64,000 nt of DNA from Pinibacter soli (GCF_029961145.1 NZ_JASBRG010000001.1:682001-746000); one strand, 5' to 3'. Counted from the stretch's first letter, positions 1 to 8,856 are shown. The notes: generated from the sequence alone by a model not told the origin. Numbers and translations: made by a program.

Positions 1-356
1 GGAATCATTATAAGATTAACCAGATTATAAAAACAAGATAACACAAGCTTACAACATTGTATTTACACTATGACGAAATTGAAAACTGGACTCAGAATAT
101 CTTGTTCATTATAAAACGTACAAATACCTAATTTCTCCGGTGCTTCATAAGCATTAATACCTTTTCAAAATATTTTTCGATTTAATTCCAATCGCTCCAA
201 AGCCACTACAACTACACATTGGCGTTATCTTAACAACTTGAACGCAGCACTAATTATTTTCCGGTGGTCATAGATTCTCATCATACCATTCATAAACTTT
301 TGTTCATGGGATGGGTGATGAAAATTATTTTCGCAAACTTTTAAAAAATAAATTCT
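1..356. other. AT-rich non-coding leader region
   Basis: I see no convincing coding frame, RNA gene or perfect palindrome in this stretch. It is AT-rich and lies upstream of the outer-membrane protein that starts at 357, so it probably holds that gene's promoter. I could not find a clean TAnnTTTG box close to the start. Confidence 0.5.
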
Positions 357-1016
357 ATGACAAAAATTCTATGCTGTTGCCTCGCAATTATTCTCGCTAT
401 TTCCGCAAATGCACAAATTAACAAAGGTGCTTTTCTACTGGGTGGGGATGTCGGATTTGGAGACTCAAAAAACAGTTCCAGCTATTCAAACAACGCGTAC
501 ACTGGGGGAGGTTTCTCTGTATCCCTTGGAAAAGCAATTAACGAAAACAAAGTCATCGGATTTACTCTTGGATTTAATTCTTCAAAGCAAAATTCAGAAG
601 GTACAGTAGCCAACTTTGATACCAGCAGTGTAAAAAGTAACACATACAATGTCGGTTTCTTTTATAGAGATTATAAAAAACTGGCGAAAGACTTTTATTT
701 CTTTACTCAGGCAAATGCCGGCTATTTTTATTCCACCCAGAAATACGATTACACTGTTAATAAATTAAATACCAATAAACAGGTGCAGAATGGCGGCAAC
801 GTTTCCATTGCGCCAGGTATTGCCTATAAGCTTTTCAAAAAAATGTATTTGGAGTTGTCCCTGAATAATCTGGTATATGCGAACTACACAGCTACAAATA
901 CAACGTATGAAGAAACAGACAAAAAACTGAAAGGTCACAACTTTTCTATTGGAACATCGTTTACCAACAACGGCTTTCTGAGTAACATCGGTATGGGCTT
1001 CCGTTTTATTCTTTAA
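357..1016 (+). CDS. Small outer-membrane beta-barrel protein
   Basis: 219 residues. An N-terminal signal peptide (about residues 1-19, hydrophobic core followed by SANA-Q) is followed by alternating polar/hydrophobic strands with many Gly, Asn, Tyr and Phe residues, ending in GMGFRFIL, a typical barrel-terminal strand with aromatic and hydrophobic ends. This is the pattern of the small Bacteroidota porin-like (OmpW/PorT-size) barrels. No substrate can be read from it. It is a single gene, convergent with rpiB and separated from it by a hairpin terminator. The start is the ATG right before the signal peptide. Function beyond outer-membrane location is unknown. Confidence 0.75.
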   Translation: MTKILCCCLAIILAISANAQINKGAFLLGGDVGFGDSKNSSSYSNNAYTGGGFSVSLGKAINENKVIGFTLGFNSSKQNSEGTVANFDTSSVKSNTYNVGFFYRDYKKLAKDFYFFTQANAGYFYSTQKYDYTVNKLNTNKQVQNGGNVSIAPGIAYKLFKKMYLELSLNNLVYANYTATNTTYEETDKKLKGHNFSIGTSFTNNGFLSNIGMGFRFIL

Positions 1017-1047
1017 TTTTTACGCATAAAATATAGACACAAAAAAG

Positions 1048-1073
1048 CCTGATAGACTTCAAAATCTATCAGG
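1048..1073. terminator. Bidirectional hairpin terminator
   Basis: CCTGATAGA (1048-1056) pairs with TCTATCAGG (1065-1073) around an 8-nt loop, with an A-run on the left and a pyrimidine-rich right side. It sits between two convergent genes (stops at 1016 and 1097), so it can serve both. Confidence 0.75.
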
Positions 1074-1096
1074 CCTTCTATTTATCTCGAATCTAT

Positions 1097-1546
1097 TTAA
1101 GCACACGCAATTTTTCCCACCCGGTTAGCATGTCTGCCGCCTTCAAATTCAGTATTAATAAATGTTTCGATCATTTCTTTTGCCTGATCAAGTGATACAA
1201 ATCTTGCAGGAATGCAAATCATGTTCGCATTGTTGTGTTTGCGCACCAGGCTTGCCACTTCATTTTCCCAACATAGTCCCGCACGAATGTTTTGATGTTT
1301 GTTAGCAGTGATCGCAACACCGTTTGCGCTGCCACATAGCAAAATGCCAAAGGCAGTTTCGCCGTTCTCTACGCTGCTCGCAGTAGGATGTGCGAAGTCA
1401 GGATAGTCGACAGAATCCAGAGAATCTGTACCGAAATTTTTAACGGAATATCCTTTTTCTTCCAGCCACTTTACAAGCGCTGCTTTGTATTCATAACCGG
1501 CATGGTCGCAGCCGATTGCTATTGGAAGTGATAAATTAAATGACAT
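1097..1546 (-). CDS. rpiB: Ribose-5-phosphate isomerase B
   Basis: 149 residues from the chosen ATG at 1546; an alternative in-frame start two codons upstream is possible. RpiB interconverts ribose 5-phosphate and ribulose 5-phosphate in the cytosolic pentose phosphate pathway. Family marks seen: GCDHAG near the N terminus (residues 12-17), the catalytic-cysteine segment LCGSANGVAITANK in place of the common CGTGIG form, and RKHNNANMICIPAR with the phosphate-binding His/Asn region. Length is normal for the family. It lies downstream of tatC on the same strand with an 80-bp gap that carries repeat-like AT-rich sequence, so co-transcription is possible but not shown. Confidence 0.93.
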   Translation of the reverse strand: MSFNLSLPIAIGCDHAGYEYKAALVKWLEEKGYSVKNFGTDSLDSVDYPDFAHPTASSVENGETAFGILLCGSANGVAITANKHQNIRAGLCWENEVASLVRKHNNANMICIPARFVSLDQAKEMIETFINTEFEGGRHANRVGKIACA

Positions 1547-1625
1547 AAGCAATTTGAAATTTTAGATTTAAAATTTGAAACTCCTCAAACTCATAACTCA
1601 ATACCCATTACTCACAACCATCCTC

Positions 1626-2477
1626 TTATCCCCACTCCTCGGCTTCTTTTTTCTTTTTCTCTTTTACTACACGCCCCGCGATCCAGATACTTATTTCATA
1701 CAATAGAAGCAGTGGCAATGAAGCAATCGTCATACTCACAATATCAGGAGGAGTAATTACTGCTGCAATCAGCAAAATTACAACAACTGCATATTTTCGG
1801 TAGGTGCGCAGGAATGTTGGAGTAACGATACCAACCTTCGCCAGGAAATATACAACCAATGGAAGCTGAAACACAATGCCACAACCCAGTACAAGCGATA
1901 CAATATTATCAATGTAATCGCTGATCATGAACGTATTCTGAATCAGCGGGCTCAAGGTATACGCGGCAAAAAAGTTCACACTGTATGGCGCCATTAAGTA
2001 ATAACCAAAAGCTATACCGAGAAAGAAAAGTAGTGAAACCCAAAACACAACGCCTCTTGTTTTGCTCACTTCTTTTTCTGTAAGTGCCGGTTTTACAAAT
2101 CGCCAGAACTCCCAGAAAATGAAGGGAAATGCCAACACAAAGCCGATAACAAATGCAATGGTAAAGCTCATCAAAAACTGGCTGCTCATTTCTGTACTAA
2201 TGAGCTTTATGTTGATATCCTCAAGGCACATAGCATTACCCATGTGAAGGGCATGACTGGTTTCGCAAAGCCAGCGATAGGTAATGAATTCCTTATGTGC
2301 CGGACCCATGATGATCTGGTCGAAAAAGAAATCCATTTTCCAATACGCAATTACAGAGCCTACAAGAACAGCAAGTAGTGCACGAAACAGATGCCCACGT
2401 AATGCTTCAATGTGGTCAATGAACGACATTTCCGCATTATTGCTGTTATTATTCCTATTTAAAAAGTTAAGTGCCAT
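1626..2477 (-). CDS. tatC: Sec-independent protein translocase TatC
   Basis: 283 residues. TatC is the receptor subunit of the twin-arginine translocase in the cytoplasmic membrane and exports folded proteins. The sequence has the conserved cytoplasmic N-terminal segment SFIDHIEALRGHLFRA and six predicted membrane segments, with the motif FPFIFWEFWRFVKPALTEKE after the second one, which is a strong family signature. The C terminus is short and charged. There is no tatA or tatB gene nearby in this window. A TACTTTTG box lies 20 bp upstream of the ATG. In this window ActB, the class V aminotransferase and the DUF1501 protein carry Tat-like signals and are candidate substrates. Confidence 0.95.
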   Translation of the reverse strand: MALNFLNRNNNSNNAEMSFIDHIEALRGHLFRALLAVLVGSVIAYWKMDFFFDQIIMGPAHKEFITYRWLCETSHALHMGNAMCLEDINIKLISTEMSSQFLMSFTIAFVIGFVLAFPFIFWEFWRFVKPALTEKEVSKTRGVVFWVSLLFFLGIAFGYYLMAPYSVNFFAAYTLSPLIQNTFMISDYIDNIVSLVLGCGIVFQLPLVVYFLAKVGIVTPTFLRTYRKYAVVVILLIAAVITPPDIVSMTIASLPLLLLYEISIWIAGRVVKEKKKKEAEEWG

Positions 2478-2496
2478 AAGTTTTCAGAAAGCCGGG

Positions 2497-2504
2497 CAAA
2501 AGTA
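2497..2504 (-). promoter_or_regulatory. -7 box of tatC
   Basis: On the minus strand this reads TACTTTTG, a full match to the Bacteroidota TAnnTTTG element, 19 bp before the tatC start codon. Confidence 0.45.
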
Positions 2505-2506
2505 GT

Positions 2507-2647
2507 TGAAAATTGAGAGTTGAGAGTTGAAAGTTGAAAATGAGATGTTAATGAATAAATTGAAAGTTGAAAATTGAAAGTTGGAAATTAAAAACCCAAC
2601 GATAAGTCGTTCATTTTCAACTTTCAATTTTCCATTTTCAATTCTTT
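2507..2647. repeat. Palindromic 'TTGAAAGTTGAAA' repeat
   Basis: The left half is built from iterated TTGAGAGTTGAAAGTTGAAAA words. The right half is the complementary TTTTCAACTTTCAATTTTCC type, so the segment can fold on itself. It ends directly against the stop codon of the next gene (2648). Related words recur at 15774, 25537 and 43717. Confidence 0.7.
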
Positions 2648-3931
2648 TCAACTATTTAAAACTTTCATTTTAACCATCTCTATGCGGGTGTCACTTACAG
2701 ACATGATATCGAATTCGTAGTTCCCTATGATAATCCTATCCTTGGTTTTAGGAATGGTTTCATGTTGCTGAATAATATAGCCGGAAAGCGTTTCGGATTC
2801 TTCTCCGGGAAATTCAAGCCCATATTTTTCGTTGAGATAGTCAAGTTCCAATCTGCCCGACAGAATATATTCTTCATCGCTCAGTTTCTTTTCTTCAAAT
2901 TCTTCTGTGTCATACTCATCGCGAATATCACCGAATATTTCTTCCAGCAGATCTTCCATGGTAACAATGCCTGCAGTGCCGCCAAATTCATCTACTACCC
3001 AGGCAATACTTTTTCTATCCAGTGTAAATTTGTTAATGAGATCGCTTACACTCATACTCTGCGGAACGGCGGGTATCGGGTGTAATATGGATTTGATGTC
3101 CGGTGGCCTTTTAAAAAGATCCAACTGATGCACGTATCCGACAATATGATCTATATTTTCTTCATATACGACAAGCTTGCTCAGCTTGGTTGATATGAAT
3201 TTCTTTTTCAACTCTTCAATGGTTATTTTACTCTCAACACCCTCAATCTCTTTACGCGGCACCAAACATTGACGCACTTTAATGTTTGGCAGCGACAACG
3301 CATTTTCAAAAAGCTCTGTATTGAGGTCGGCAGATTCTACATCCTGTTCGCCATTGTGGAGAAAGAAGTAATCAAGATCCGCACGCACAAACGCTTCTTT
3401 ACGCTCATCAACACGTATGTTGAAGAGATATTTTAAAATCCACTCAGAAATATAAATGAAGAAATTTACCAACGGACTCAACAAAGAATAGAAAAACTGA
3501 ACAATCCTCGCGACGAAGCCGCTCAGCAACATTTCATTTTTTGATCTCCATATTGCATAAGGAAGAAAGCTTCCTAAAAGGACAATGATAGCCGTTGACA
3601 CTAAGGTTTCGCAGAGCAATCTTACGAAGTTGACATAGTTGCCCGGGATATGTTCTTTAATGATGAGCATGTTCCACCAGGGATCAAGCATTTCCCCAAT
3701 TAATACACCATATACAACAAGGGAGATGTTAAGACCAATGAGCGTAGCGCCAATAAACTGAACGGGATGTTCAAAATAAGCAGAGATTATTTTCCCACTT
3801 ATTTTCCCTTGCTTCTTTCTAAGCTCAACAGAAAGCCTGTTAAGATTTACAAAGGCAATATTAATACCCACAAAAAAACCAGTGAGTAAAATTGATACAA
3901 TGATCCAGATAAAGGTGTACAGGTTAATCAT
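2648..3931 (-). CDS. DUF21-CBS-CorC/HlyC membrane protein (GldE-like)
   Basis: 427 residues. Order: an N-terminal DUF21/CNNM membrane domain (about residues 1-190, four hydrophobic segments), a CBS-domain pair (about 205-330, with VPRKEIEGV and the segment AWVVDEFGGTAGIVTMEDLLEEIFGDI split across it), and a C-terminal CorC_HlyC domain (about 345-425). The DEFGG-GIVT-DLLEEI-GEI block is the clearest family mark. Relatives are called hemolysin-like, CorC (magnesium/cobalt efflux accessory) or, in Bacteroidota, GldE of gliding motility. The sequence alone does not separate these. The hemolysin name should not be taken as toxin function. It is followed by a palindromic repeat at its stop codon, and gmk lies just upstream on the same strand. 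Confidence 0.88.
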   Translation of the reverse strand: MINLYTFIWIIVSILLTGFFVGINIAFVNLNRLSVELRKKQGKISGKIISAYFEHPVQFIGATLIGLNISLVVYGVLIGEMLDPWWNMLIIKEHIPGNYVNFVRLLCETLVSTAIIVLLGSFLPYAIWRSKNEMLLSGFVARIVQFFYSLLSPLVNFFIYISEWILKYLFNIRVDERKEAFVRADLDYFFLHNGEQDVESADLNTELFENALSLPNIKVRQCLVPRKEIEGVESKITIEELKKKFISTKLSKLVVYEENIDHIVGYVHQLDLFKRPPDIKSILHPIPAVPQSMSVSDLINKFTLDRKSIAWVVDEFGGTAGIVTMEDLLEEIFGDIRDEYDTEEFEEKKLSDEEYILSGRLELDYLNEKYGLEFPGEESETLSGYIIQQHETIPKTKDRIIIGNYEFDIMSVSDTRIEMVKMKVLNS

Positions 3932-3972
3932 GCATTACGAATGTAATAAAAAATAAACTTTGTCTGGTTATA

Positions 3973-4554
3973 TTATCGTATTTCGAGGAATTTTTCGATG
4001 ATGCCGGCGGCCTCGTGACAAGCTTTTTCCAATTTGTCATTCAGAATCACATGGTTAAAATGATGTTTGAATGAAATTTCATAAGAAGCTTTGTTTACTC
4101 TTGCCTGCAAGCTTTCTTCCGTTTCTGTGCCGCGACTTTCAAGGCGGCGTCTAAGCTCCGTCACTCCGGGTGGTTCTATAAAAAGAGATAGCGAAGTTTG
4201 AGGATACTGTTGCTGCACATGAATGGCACCCTTTACGTCTATATCCAACATTGGTATCTGATCATTGGCCCAAATACGCTCCAGCTCGCTTTTAAGTGTG
4301 CCGTAATACTTGCCTTCATACACCATTTCCCACTCTACAAATTCATTCTGGCGAATCTTGTGCTGGAAATCTTCGAGCTTCAGGAAATAGTAATCAACAC
4401 CATTTTTTTCCAGGCCTCGCGCACTACGTGTTGCAGCCGATATTGAAAATGACAGCTGAGGATATTTGTGAAGCAAATAATGCGTGATAGAGGTTTTACC
4501 CGCGCCAGACGGAGCCGTAATAATGATAATCTTATTTCTGTATAATCCTGCCAT
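3973..4554 (-). CDS. gmk: Guanylate kinase
   Basis: 193 residues. It phosphorylates GMP (and dGMP) to the diphosphate using ATP in the cytosol. Seen: P-loop ITAPSGAGKTSI at residues 12-23, the GMP-binding segment SISAATRSARGLEKNGVDYYF (split, residues about 37-57), EWEMVYEGKYYGT, and the LID-region pattern RRRLESRGTETEESLQARV. Length is standard. The ATG at 4554 is preceded within 5 bp by TTACTTTG, a near-match to the -7 box, which would leave almost no 5' leader. The downstream neighbour on the same strand is the CBS-domain protein, 41 bp away. Confidence 0.96.
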   Translation of the reverse strand: MAGLYRNKIIIITAPSGAGKTSITHYLLHKYPQLSFSISAATRSARGLEKNGVDYYFLKLEDFQHKIRQNEFVEWEMVYEGKYYGTLKSELERIWANDQIPMLDIDVKGAIHVQQQYPQTSLSLFIEPPGVTELRRRLESRGTETEESLQARVNKASYEISFKHHFNHVILNDKLEKACHEAAGIIEKFLEIR

Positions 4555-4660
4555 TGTGCAAAGTAATAGGGAAATAGGGAGAAATTGAAATCAGGTAATG
4601 AGTTTTGGGTAATATTACTAAGTTACTACCAGTTAACAAATGTCATGGTGTTACACACTC

Positions 4661-4702
4661 ACAACTTATAACTTAGAACTCATAACTTAGAACTCAAAAC
4701 TC
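4661..4702. repeat. Iterated 'AACTTAGAACTCA' word
   Basis: Tandem variants of ACTTATAACTTAGAACTCAT precede the hydrolase start. The same vocabulary recurs at 18690-18776. It has no partner arm here, so it looks like half an element. Confidence 0.55.
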
Positions 4703-4707
4703 GAATC

Positions 4708-5523
4708 TTGCCAACCGTATCTTACCAGTCATCTCAAATTAACTACACAGCCAGCGGCAGCGGTAAAAAAATACTGGTTTGCCTGCACGGATATGACGAA
4801 GATGCCGATACATTCGACATTTTTTGCAAACCTCTCGCTAATGACTATACGTCCATTTGCATTGACATGCCATTTCACGGAAAAACGAATTGGAAAGAGG
4901 CCGCAACAGCTGGCATTGGCAGCCAGGATTGGGAAGAAATAATTGATCGCATTTTACAACAGGAAAAAATATCCGCCACAAGGGTCGTTCTACTCGGTTA
5001 TAGCATGGGGGGAAGAATTGCACTTTCCTTATTCGAACATATGCCGCAGAAAATCGACAAGCTTATTTTGTTGGCCCCTGATGGTTTCACCAACAACTTT
5101 TGGTATTGGCTGGCTACGCAAACATTTTTAGGAAACAGATTGTTTCGATTTACCATTCATCATCCAGCGTGGATACTACAGCTAGCGAAACTCCTGTATA
5201 CGTTCAGACTCATCAACCTCAGTGTATTAAAACTGGCGAGACATTACCTGGAAGACAAAGAGCTGGCAGAGCAATTATATGCCCGCTGGACGTGCTTCAG
5301 AAAGTCCCGACCAGATTTCGACAAGATCATACAATCTGCCACCGATAGCCAAACACCCATAAGGCTTGTATTTGGCAAATTTGATCATCTCATTTTGCAA
5401 AGGCATGCTACTGCTTTTTGTCAATCGATGGGACATTTATGTAAACTAACCGTTATCAACTCGGGGCATCATTTGCTGCGAGAACAATATATGGAGGCGT
5501 TGACAGCGCAGCTTTACAATTAA
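4708..5523 (+). CDS. Alpha/beta-hydrolase family protein
   Basis: 271 residues starting at TTG (MPTVSYQSSQ); no ATG or GTG gives a complete fold, and the upstream region is repeat sequence, so TTG is the best start. Seen: oxyanion-side LHGYDEDADTF, nucleophile elbow GYSMGG (Ser), acid region FGKFDHL (Asp) and catalytic SGHHLL (His), so all three triad positions are present in the expected order. A helical cap lies between about residues 130 and 205. No signal peptide or membrane anchor, so cytoplasmic. Substrate cannot be predicted. It is a lone gene between gmk (divergent) and the glycosyltransferase. Confidence 0.85.
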   Translation: MPTVSYQSSQINYTASGSGKKILVCLHGYDEDADTFDIFCKPLANDYTSICIDMPFHGKTNWKEAATAGIGSQDWEEIIDRILQQEKISATRVVLLGYSMGGRIALSLFEHMPQKIDKLILLAPDGFTNNFWYWLATQTFLGNRLFRFTIHHPAWILQLAKLLYTFRLINLSVLKLARHYLEDKELAEQLYARWTCFRKSRPDFDKIIQSATDSQTPIRLVFGKFDHLILQRHATAFCQSMGHLCKLTVINSGHHLLREQYMEALTAQLYN

Positions 5524-5653
5524 GAATGCTTTCTGTGATGCTAGCCGACAAAATGCCAAGACTAAAAACTGTCAACGTTTGATTTTAGAATAAAATAAGC
5601 AATACAACACCCGGAGAATTCTTAATTCCTAATTCTTAATTCCTAATTGCGCT

Positions 5654-5661
5654 TACATTTG
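5654..5661 (+). promoter_or_regulatory. -7 box of the GT2 gene
   Basis: TACATTTG matches TAnnTTTG exactly and ends 4 bp before the ATG at 5666. Transcription would start at or next to the start codon (leaderless). Confidence 0.45.
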
Positions 5662-5665
5662 TTAC

Positions 5666-6805
5666 ATGATTTTGTTTTTTGCAAGTCTTGCTTTGCTAAT
5701 ACTGTATGCTTTTCTCATTGCTTTTTATGATAAGGGCTGGAGAACGCTTTCTTCTTTCAGCGAAGCCGATGTGGAGAATGCTACACCTTCCATAAAAATA
5801 TCAGTCATTGTTCCGGCGAGAAATGAAGAGCAAAATATTGGCTGGTGCCTTGAATCGATTGTTGGGCAAAACTATCCCAAAGAACTTTTTGAAGTAATCG
5901 TAATAAATGATCATTCAACTGATAACACAGAACGTATTGTAAGTGGTTATTCCACTCAAAACGTAAAACTTATAAATCTTGTTGATTATGTAGAAGCCGG
6001 TTTGAACTCTTATAAAAAAAAGGCAATTGAAATCGGCATTTCTAAATCCTCCGGCTACCTGATCCTGACGACAGATGCAGATTGCTTCGCCGATAAAAAT
6101 TGGTTGCGTAGTATTGCTGCCTATCAGGAAAAGACACAAGCGGTATTGATTGCGGCGCCGGTGAAAATCATTTTAAAAACAGGCTTGCTTTCCTACTTTC
6201 AATCACTCGACTTTTTAATTCTTCAAGGCATTACAGGGGCATCAATTCATCGAAGATTTCACTCAATGTGCAACGGCGCAAATCTCGCTTATTTAAAGAG
6301 TGCGTTTTACGAAGTAAATGGCTTTAAGAACGTGGACAATATTGCAAGTGGAGATGACATGCTGCTTATGCATAAGATCGTAACACGCTATCCGGATAAA
6401 TTCTTTTTTCTAAAATCACGGGAAGCCATTGTATCCACGCAACCTGCAACCTCCTGGAAAGAGTTTTTCAATCAACGCATAAGATGGGCAAGTAAGGCTG
6501 ATAAGTACGACGACAAACGTATCACCAAAGTGCTGTTTCTGGTTTACTTTCTAAACTTGTTTTTGCTGCTTACACTCGTGTACACGGTTTGCAATATTGC
6601 ATTCTTCTCCTATTTTATATTTTTGATCCTAACTAAAACAATTATCGAATATGCGTTTGTCAGCCGTATTGCAAATTTCTTTTCGCTGAATAAGTTGATG
6701 TATTATTTTCTTCCTCTTCAGCCTATACACATTGTGTACACGGTAATTGCGGGCTTTCTTGGCAAGTTTGGTAAATACGAATGGAAAGGAAGAGTAGTGA
6801 AGTAA
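5666..6805 (+). CDS. Membrane glycosyltransferase family 2
   Basis: 379 residues. An N-terminal membrane segment (1-21) precedes a GT-A catalytic domain: VIVPARNEEQNIGWCLESI, the nucleotide-binding VINDHSTDN, the metal-binding TTDADCF, the acceptor-site SGDDMLLMHKI and QRIRWASK (QxxRW). Three or so hydrophobic segments close the protein (about 290-370). This architecture fits processive or lipid-linked sugar transferases that work at the inner face of the cytoplasmic membrane with a nucleotide sugar donor. Product unknown. It stands alone rather than in a polysaccharide cluster. Its stop is followed at once by a 16-bp perfect inverted repeat. Confidence 0.9.
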   Translation: MILFFASLALLILYAFLIAFYDKGWRTLSSFSEADVENATPSIKISVIVPARNEEQNIGWCLESIVGQNYPKELFEVIVINDHSTDNTERIVSGYSTQNVKLINLVDYVEAGLNSYKKKAIEIGISKSSGYLILTTDADCFADKNWLRSIAAYQEKTQAVLIAAPVKIILKTGLLSYFQSLDFLILQGITGASIHRRFHSMCNGANLAYLKSAFYEVNGFKNVDNIASGDDMLLMHKIVTRYPDKFFFLKSREAIVSTQPATSWKEFFNQRIRWASKADKYDDKRITKVLFLVYFLNLFLLLTLVYTVCNIAFFSYFIFLILTKTIIEYAFVSRIANFFSLNKLMYYFLPLQPIHIVYTVIAGFLGKFGKYEWKGRVVK

Positions 6806-6810
6806 AAATA

Positions 6811-6861
6811 ATCATTGAATAATTGAGATCGTCGCATCACTTTCATCAATTATTCAATGAT
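6811..6861. repeat. Palindromic 'ATCATTGAATAATTGA' repeat
   Basis: ATCATTGAATAATTGA (6811-6826) and its exact reverse complement (6846-6861) flank a 19-bp centre. It begins 5 bp after the stop of the glycosyltransferase gene. The same words recur at 54523, 55471, 59583 and 60232. Confidence 0.8.
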
Positions 6862-6898
6862 TCAATAATTCATTTATTATTTTGCCTATCTTGAATTC

Positions 6899-7984
6899 AT
6901 GTCCGCAAATGACTCTTTACAAAACCTGGCATGGAAAAAACTGCGCAAAAACAAAGGCGCTGTTTTTGGATTGTTTATCATCGGGGCATCTATAGTTATT
7001 GCCATTTTTGCATACGCAATTGCACCAGACAGCTCACCTTACGCCAACAGAATGGTAGTCGAAATTGCCGGACGACAGCCGGGTTTCACTCAAAAGTTTA
7101 TTCTCCTTAATAATCATCGATATATTGAAAGGAAAAACATTCTCGATCGGTTTTTCTTTGGCAAAGAGGATAATGTCGATTATGTTCCGATAGTTTCTTA
7201 CACAGAACATTCAGATAGCATTGTATATAAAAAATACATAGACGAGGGCGTATCGGAGAATATATCCGTTGCGAAAAATGCTTTACAGCAGCCCATCGAA
7301 TCGAACTTCGTGAAGAAAAAATTCACGCTTGGTACAGACAAATTCGGCCGAGACATTTTGAGCCGACTGATCATTGGCCTACGCGTAAGCCTTGGCGTAG
7401 GTTTCATCGCCGTGATCATTTCACTTTCGATAGGCATCATTGCCGGAGCTATTGCCGGATACTATCGTGGATGGGTAGACGATATTGTAATGTGGTTTGT
7501 GAACGTGCTTTGGAGCATTCCCACGCTTTTGCTTGTGTTTGCGATCACATTGCTTTTGGGAAAAGGATTTTGGCAAGTATTTATTGCAGTTGGGTTAACG
7601 ATGTGGATCAATGTGGCACGTATGGTGCGCGGGCAGGTAATGAGTGTTCGCGAACTGGAATATGTGGAAGCAGGAAGAGCCTTGGGCTTTACCAACATGC
7701 GCATCATTTTCAAACACATTTTACCAAATATCTGGGGACCAATTTTAGTTGTCGCTGCATCAAATTTTGCATCTGCAATAGTTATCGAAGCGGGCTTAAG
7801 CTTTCTCGGCGTTGGTGTGCAACCACCACAGCCAAGCTGGGGATTGATGATCAAAGAAAACTACAACTTCATTATCACCCACAATCCAATGCTGGCGCTT
7901 GCTCCGGGCTTTGCTATTATGCTGCTGGTGCTGGCATTTAATTTATTGGGAAATGGATTAAGAGATGCGTTGAATGTGAAGTAG
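6899..7984 (+). CDS. ABC transporter permease, DppC/OppC type
   Basis: 361 residues. Inner-membrane permease of the binding-protein-dependent peptide/nickel class. Seen: an N-terminal OppC_N segment WKKLRKNKGAVFGL, first membrane helix (about 20-40), then a roughly 90-residue soluble insert (about 45-140) before LGTDKFGRDILSRLIIG, and five more helices. The ATPase-docking EAA loop is EAGRALGFTNMRIIFKHILPN (one residue over the shown core, residues about 260-280). The large insert after helix 1 is bigger than in E. coli DppC and is common in Bacteroidota versions by my recollection. No DppB, DppA or ATPase gene is adjacent, so partners must be encoded elsewhere. Substrate is inferred from the family only. 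Confidence 0.9.
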   Translation: MSANDSLQNLAWKKLRKNKGAVFGLFIIGASIVIAIFAYAIAPDSSPYANRMVVEIAGRQPGFTQKFILLNNHRYIERKNILDRFFFGKEDNVDYVPIVSYTEHSDSIVYKKYIDEGVSENISVAKNALQQPIESNFVKKKFTLGTDKFGRDILSRLIIGLRVSLGVGFIAVIISLSIGIIAGAIAGYYRGWVDDIVMWFVNVLWSIPTLLLVFAITLLLGKGFWQVFIAVGLTMWINVARMVRGQVMSVRELEYVEAGRALGFTNMRIIFKHILPNIWGPILVVAASNFASAIVIEAGLSFLGVGVQPPQPSWGLMIKENYNFIITHNPMLALAPGFAIMLLVLAFNLLGNGLRDALNVK

Positions 7985-7987
7985 TGA

Positions 7988-8140
7988 GCACACAGATGAC
8001 ACGGATTAGCCAGATTTACACGGATTTTTCGTTAATAATTTGAACAACCGTTAAAAAGCTACACCTCGAGTTGCCAAGGAGTAGTTTGAGAATTCGAAAA
8101 AAATCAGTGCAAATCCGTCTAATCCGTGTCATCTGTGTGC
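7988..8140. repeat. Long palindromic repeat, family R, copy 1
   Basis: GCACACAGATGACACGGATT (7988-8007) is repeated as an exact reverse complement at 8121-8140. The inner parts (CCAGATTTACACGGATTTTT and AAAATCAGTGCAAATCCGTC) are also largely complementary. It starts 4 bp after the stop of the permease gene. Confidence 0.9.
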
Positions 8141-8156
8141 CATTCCTTTAAATACA

Positions 8157-8189
8157 AAATGGCCGACATATCGTCGGCCATTTACTTTT
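8157..8189. terminator. Hairpin terminator
   Basis: AAATGGCCGA (8157-8166) pairs with TCGGCCATTT (8174-8183), followed by CTTTTTT on the plus strand. It lies between convergent genes (permease and Lrp regulator). Confidence 0.7.
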
Positions 8190-8243
8190 TTCGCAATGCA
8201 ATCGTGTTAATATAGCATGCAGAAAAATGTAAAAGGTTATTAA

Positions 8244-8717
8244 CTATTTAGTCTTATACACCTGTACATTTCTGCCAAAGCTTTCATCAAGAGAGATAAA
8301 TGTTTCTGTTCTTTCTATGCCTTTAATTTTTTGAAGATCGTCGTGAAGAATTTGTCGAAGCTCTGTAATGTCTTTACAGACTACTTCACCAAACATAGAG
8401 TAATTACCCGTCGTGTAATTCAAACGAACAATCTGTGGGATCTTACGAAGTTCTTCTGCAACGATGTCGTACAAAGAACTTTTTTCAAGATACACACCAA
8501 TGAATGCAATCACATCATAACCTAACTGTTTCAAATCAACATTCAATTTTGTACCTTTAACTACGCCAGCTTCCTGTAATTTTTTGATGCGCACGTGTAT
8601 TGTACCTGCGGACACAAAAAACTTTTTTCCCAAGTCTGCGTATGATATTTCCGCGTTTTCCATCATCTCCTGGATTATCTGATAATCCAGTTTATCAAGA
8701 TTTAATTTAGTTGCCAT
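8244..8717 (-). CDS. Lrp/AsnC family transcriptional regulator
   Basis: 157 residues. N-terminal AsnC-type winged helix-turn-helix (about 1-60: LDKLDYQIIQEMMENAEISY, then LGKKFFVSAGTIHVRIKKL as recognition helix region) and a C-terminal RAM/effector domain (about 70-150) with the TGNYSMFGEVVCKD ligand-pocket segment. Proteins of this family bind DNA as octamers or dimers and respond to amino acids. No neighbour suggests a specific regulon. A perfect TATATTTG box lies 36 bp upstream of the ATG. Stands alone next to the tRNA-like pair. Confidence 0.93.
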   Translation of the reverse strand: MATKLNLDKLDYQIIQEMMENAEISYADLGKKFFVSAGTIHVRIKKLQEAGVVKGTKLNVDLKQLGYDVIAFIGVYLEKSSLYDIVAEELRKIPQIVRLNYTTGNYSMFGEVVCKDITELRQILHDDLQKIKGIERTETFISLDESFGRNVQVYKTK

Positions 8718-8752
8718 TTTCTACATGTTTATTAGATAATATCAAATTATTA

Positions 8753-8760
8753 CAAATATA
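8753..8760 (-). promoter_or_regulatory. -7 box of the Lrp-type regulator
   Basis: Minus-strand TATATTTG matches TAnnTTTG, with a leader of about 30 nt before the start codon at 8717. Confidence 0.4.
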
Positions 8761-8856
8761 ATTACATTTTCTCTAAAGTTTCAAATTTTTTATTAAATAT
8801 TATACATCAAATCGAGGTTTTTATTTAATATTGCATCAGAAAGTTCTTTAACACAC

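Noticed and set aside
2648-3931. Hemolysin toxin
   Set aside because: The hemolysin name of CorC/HlyC-like proteins is historical. The domain order (DUF21, CBS pair, CorC) indicates an ion-transport-linked or gliding-linked membrane protein, not a toxin.
7471-7941. 156-residue plus-strand frame and a 130-residue minus-strand frame in the same place
   Set aside because: Both are alternate frames of the permease gene, which has full family motifs.
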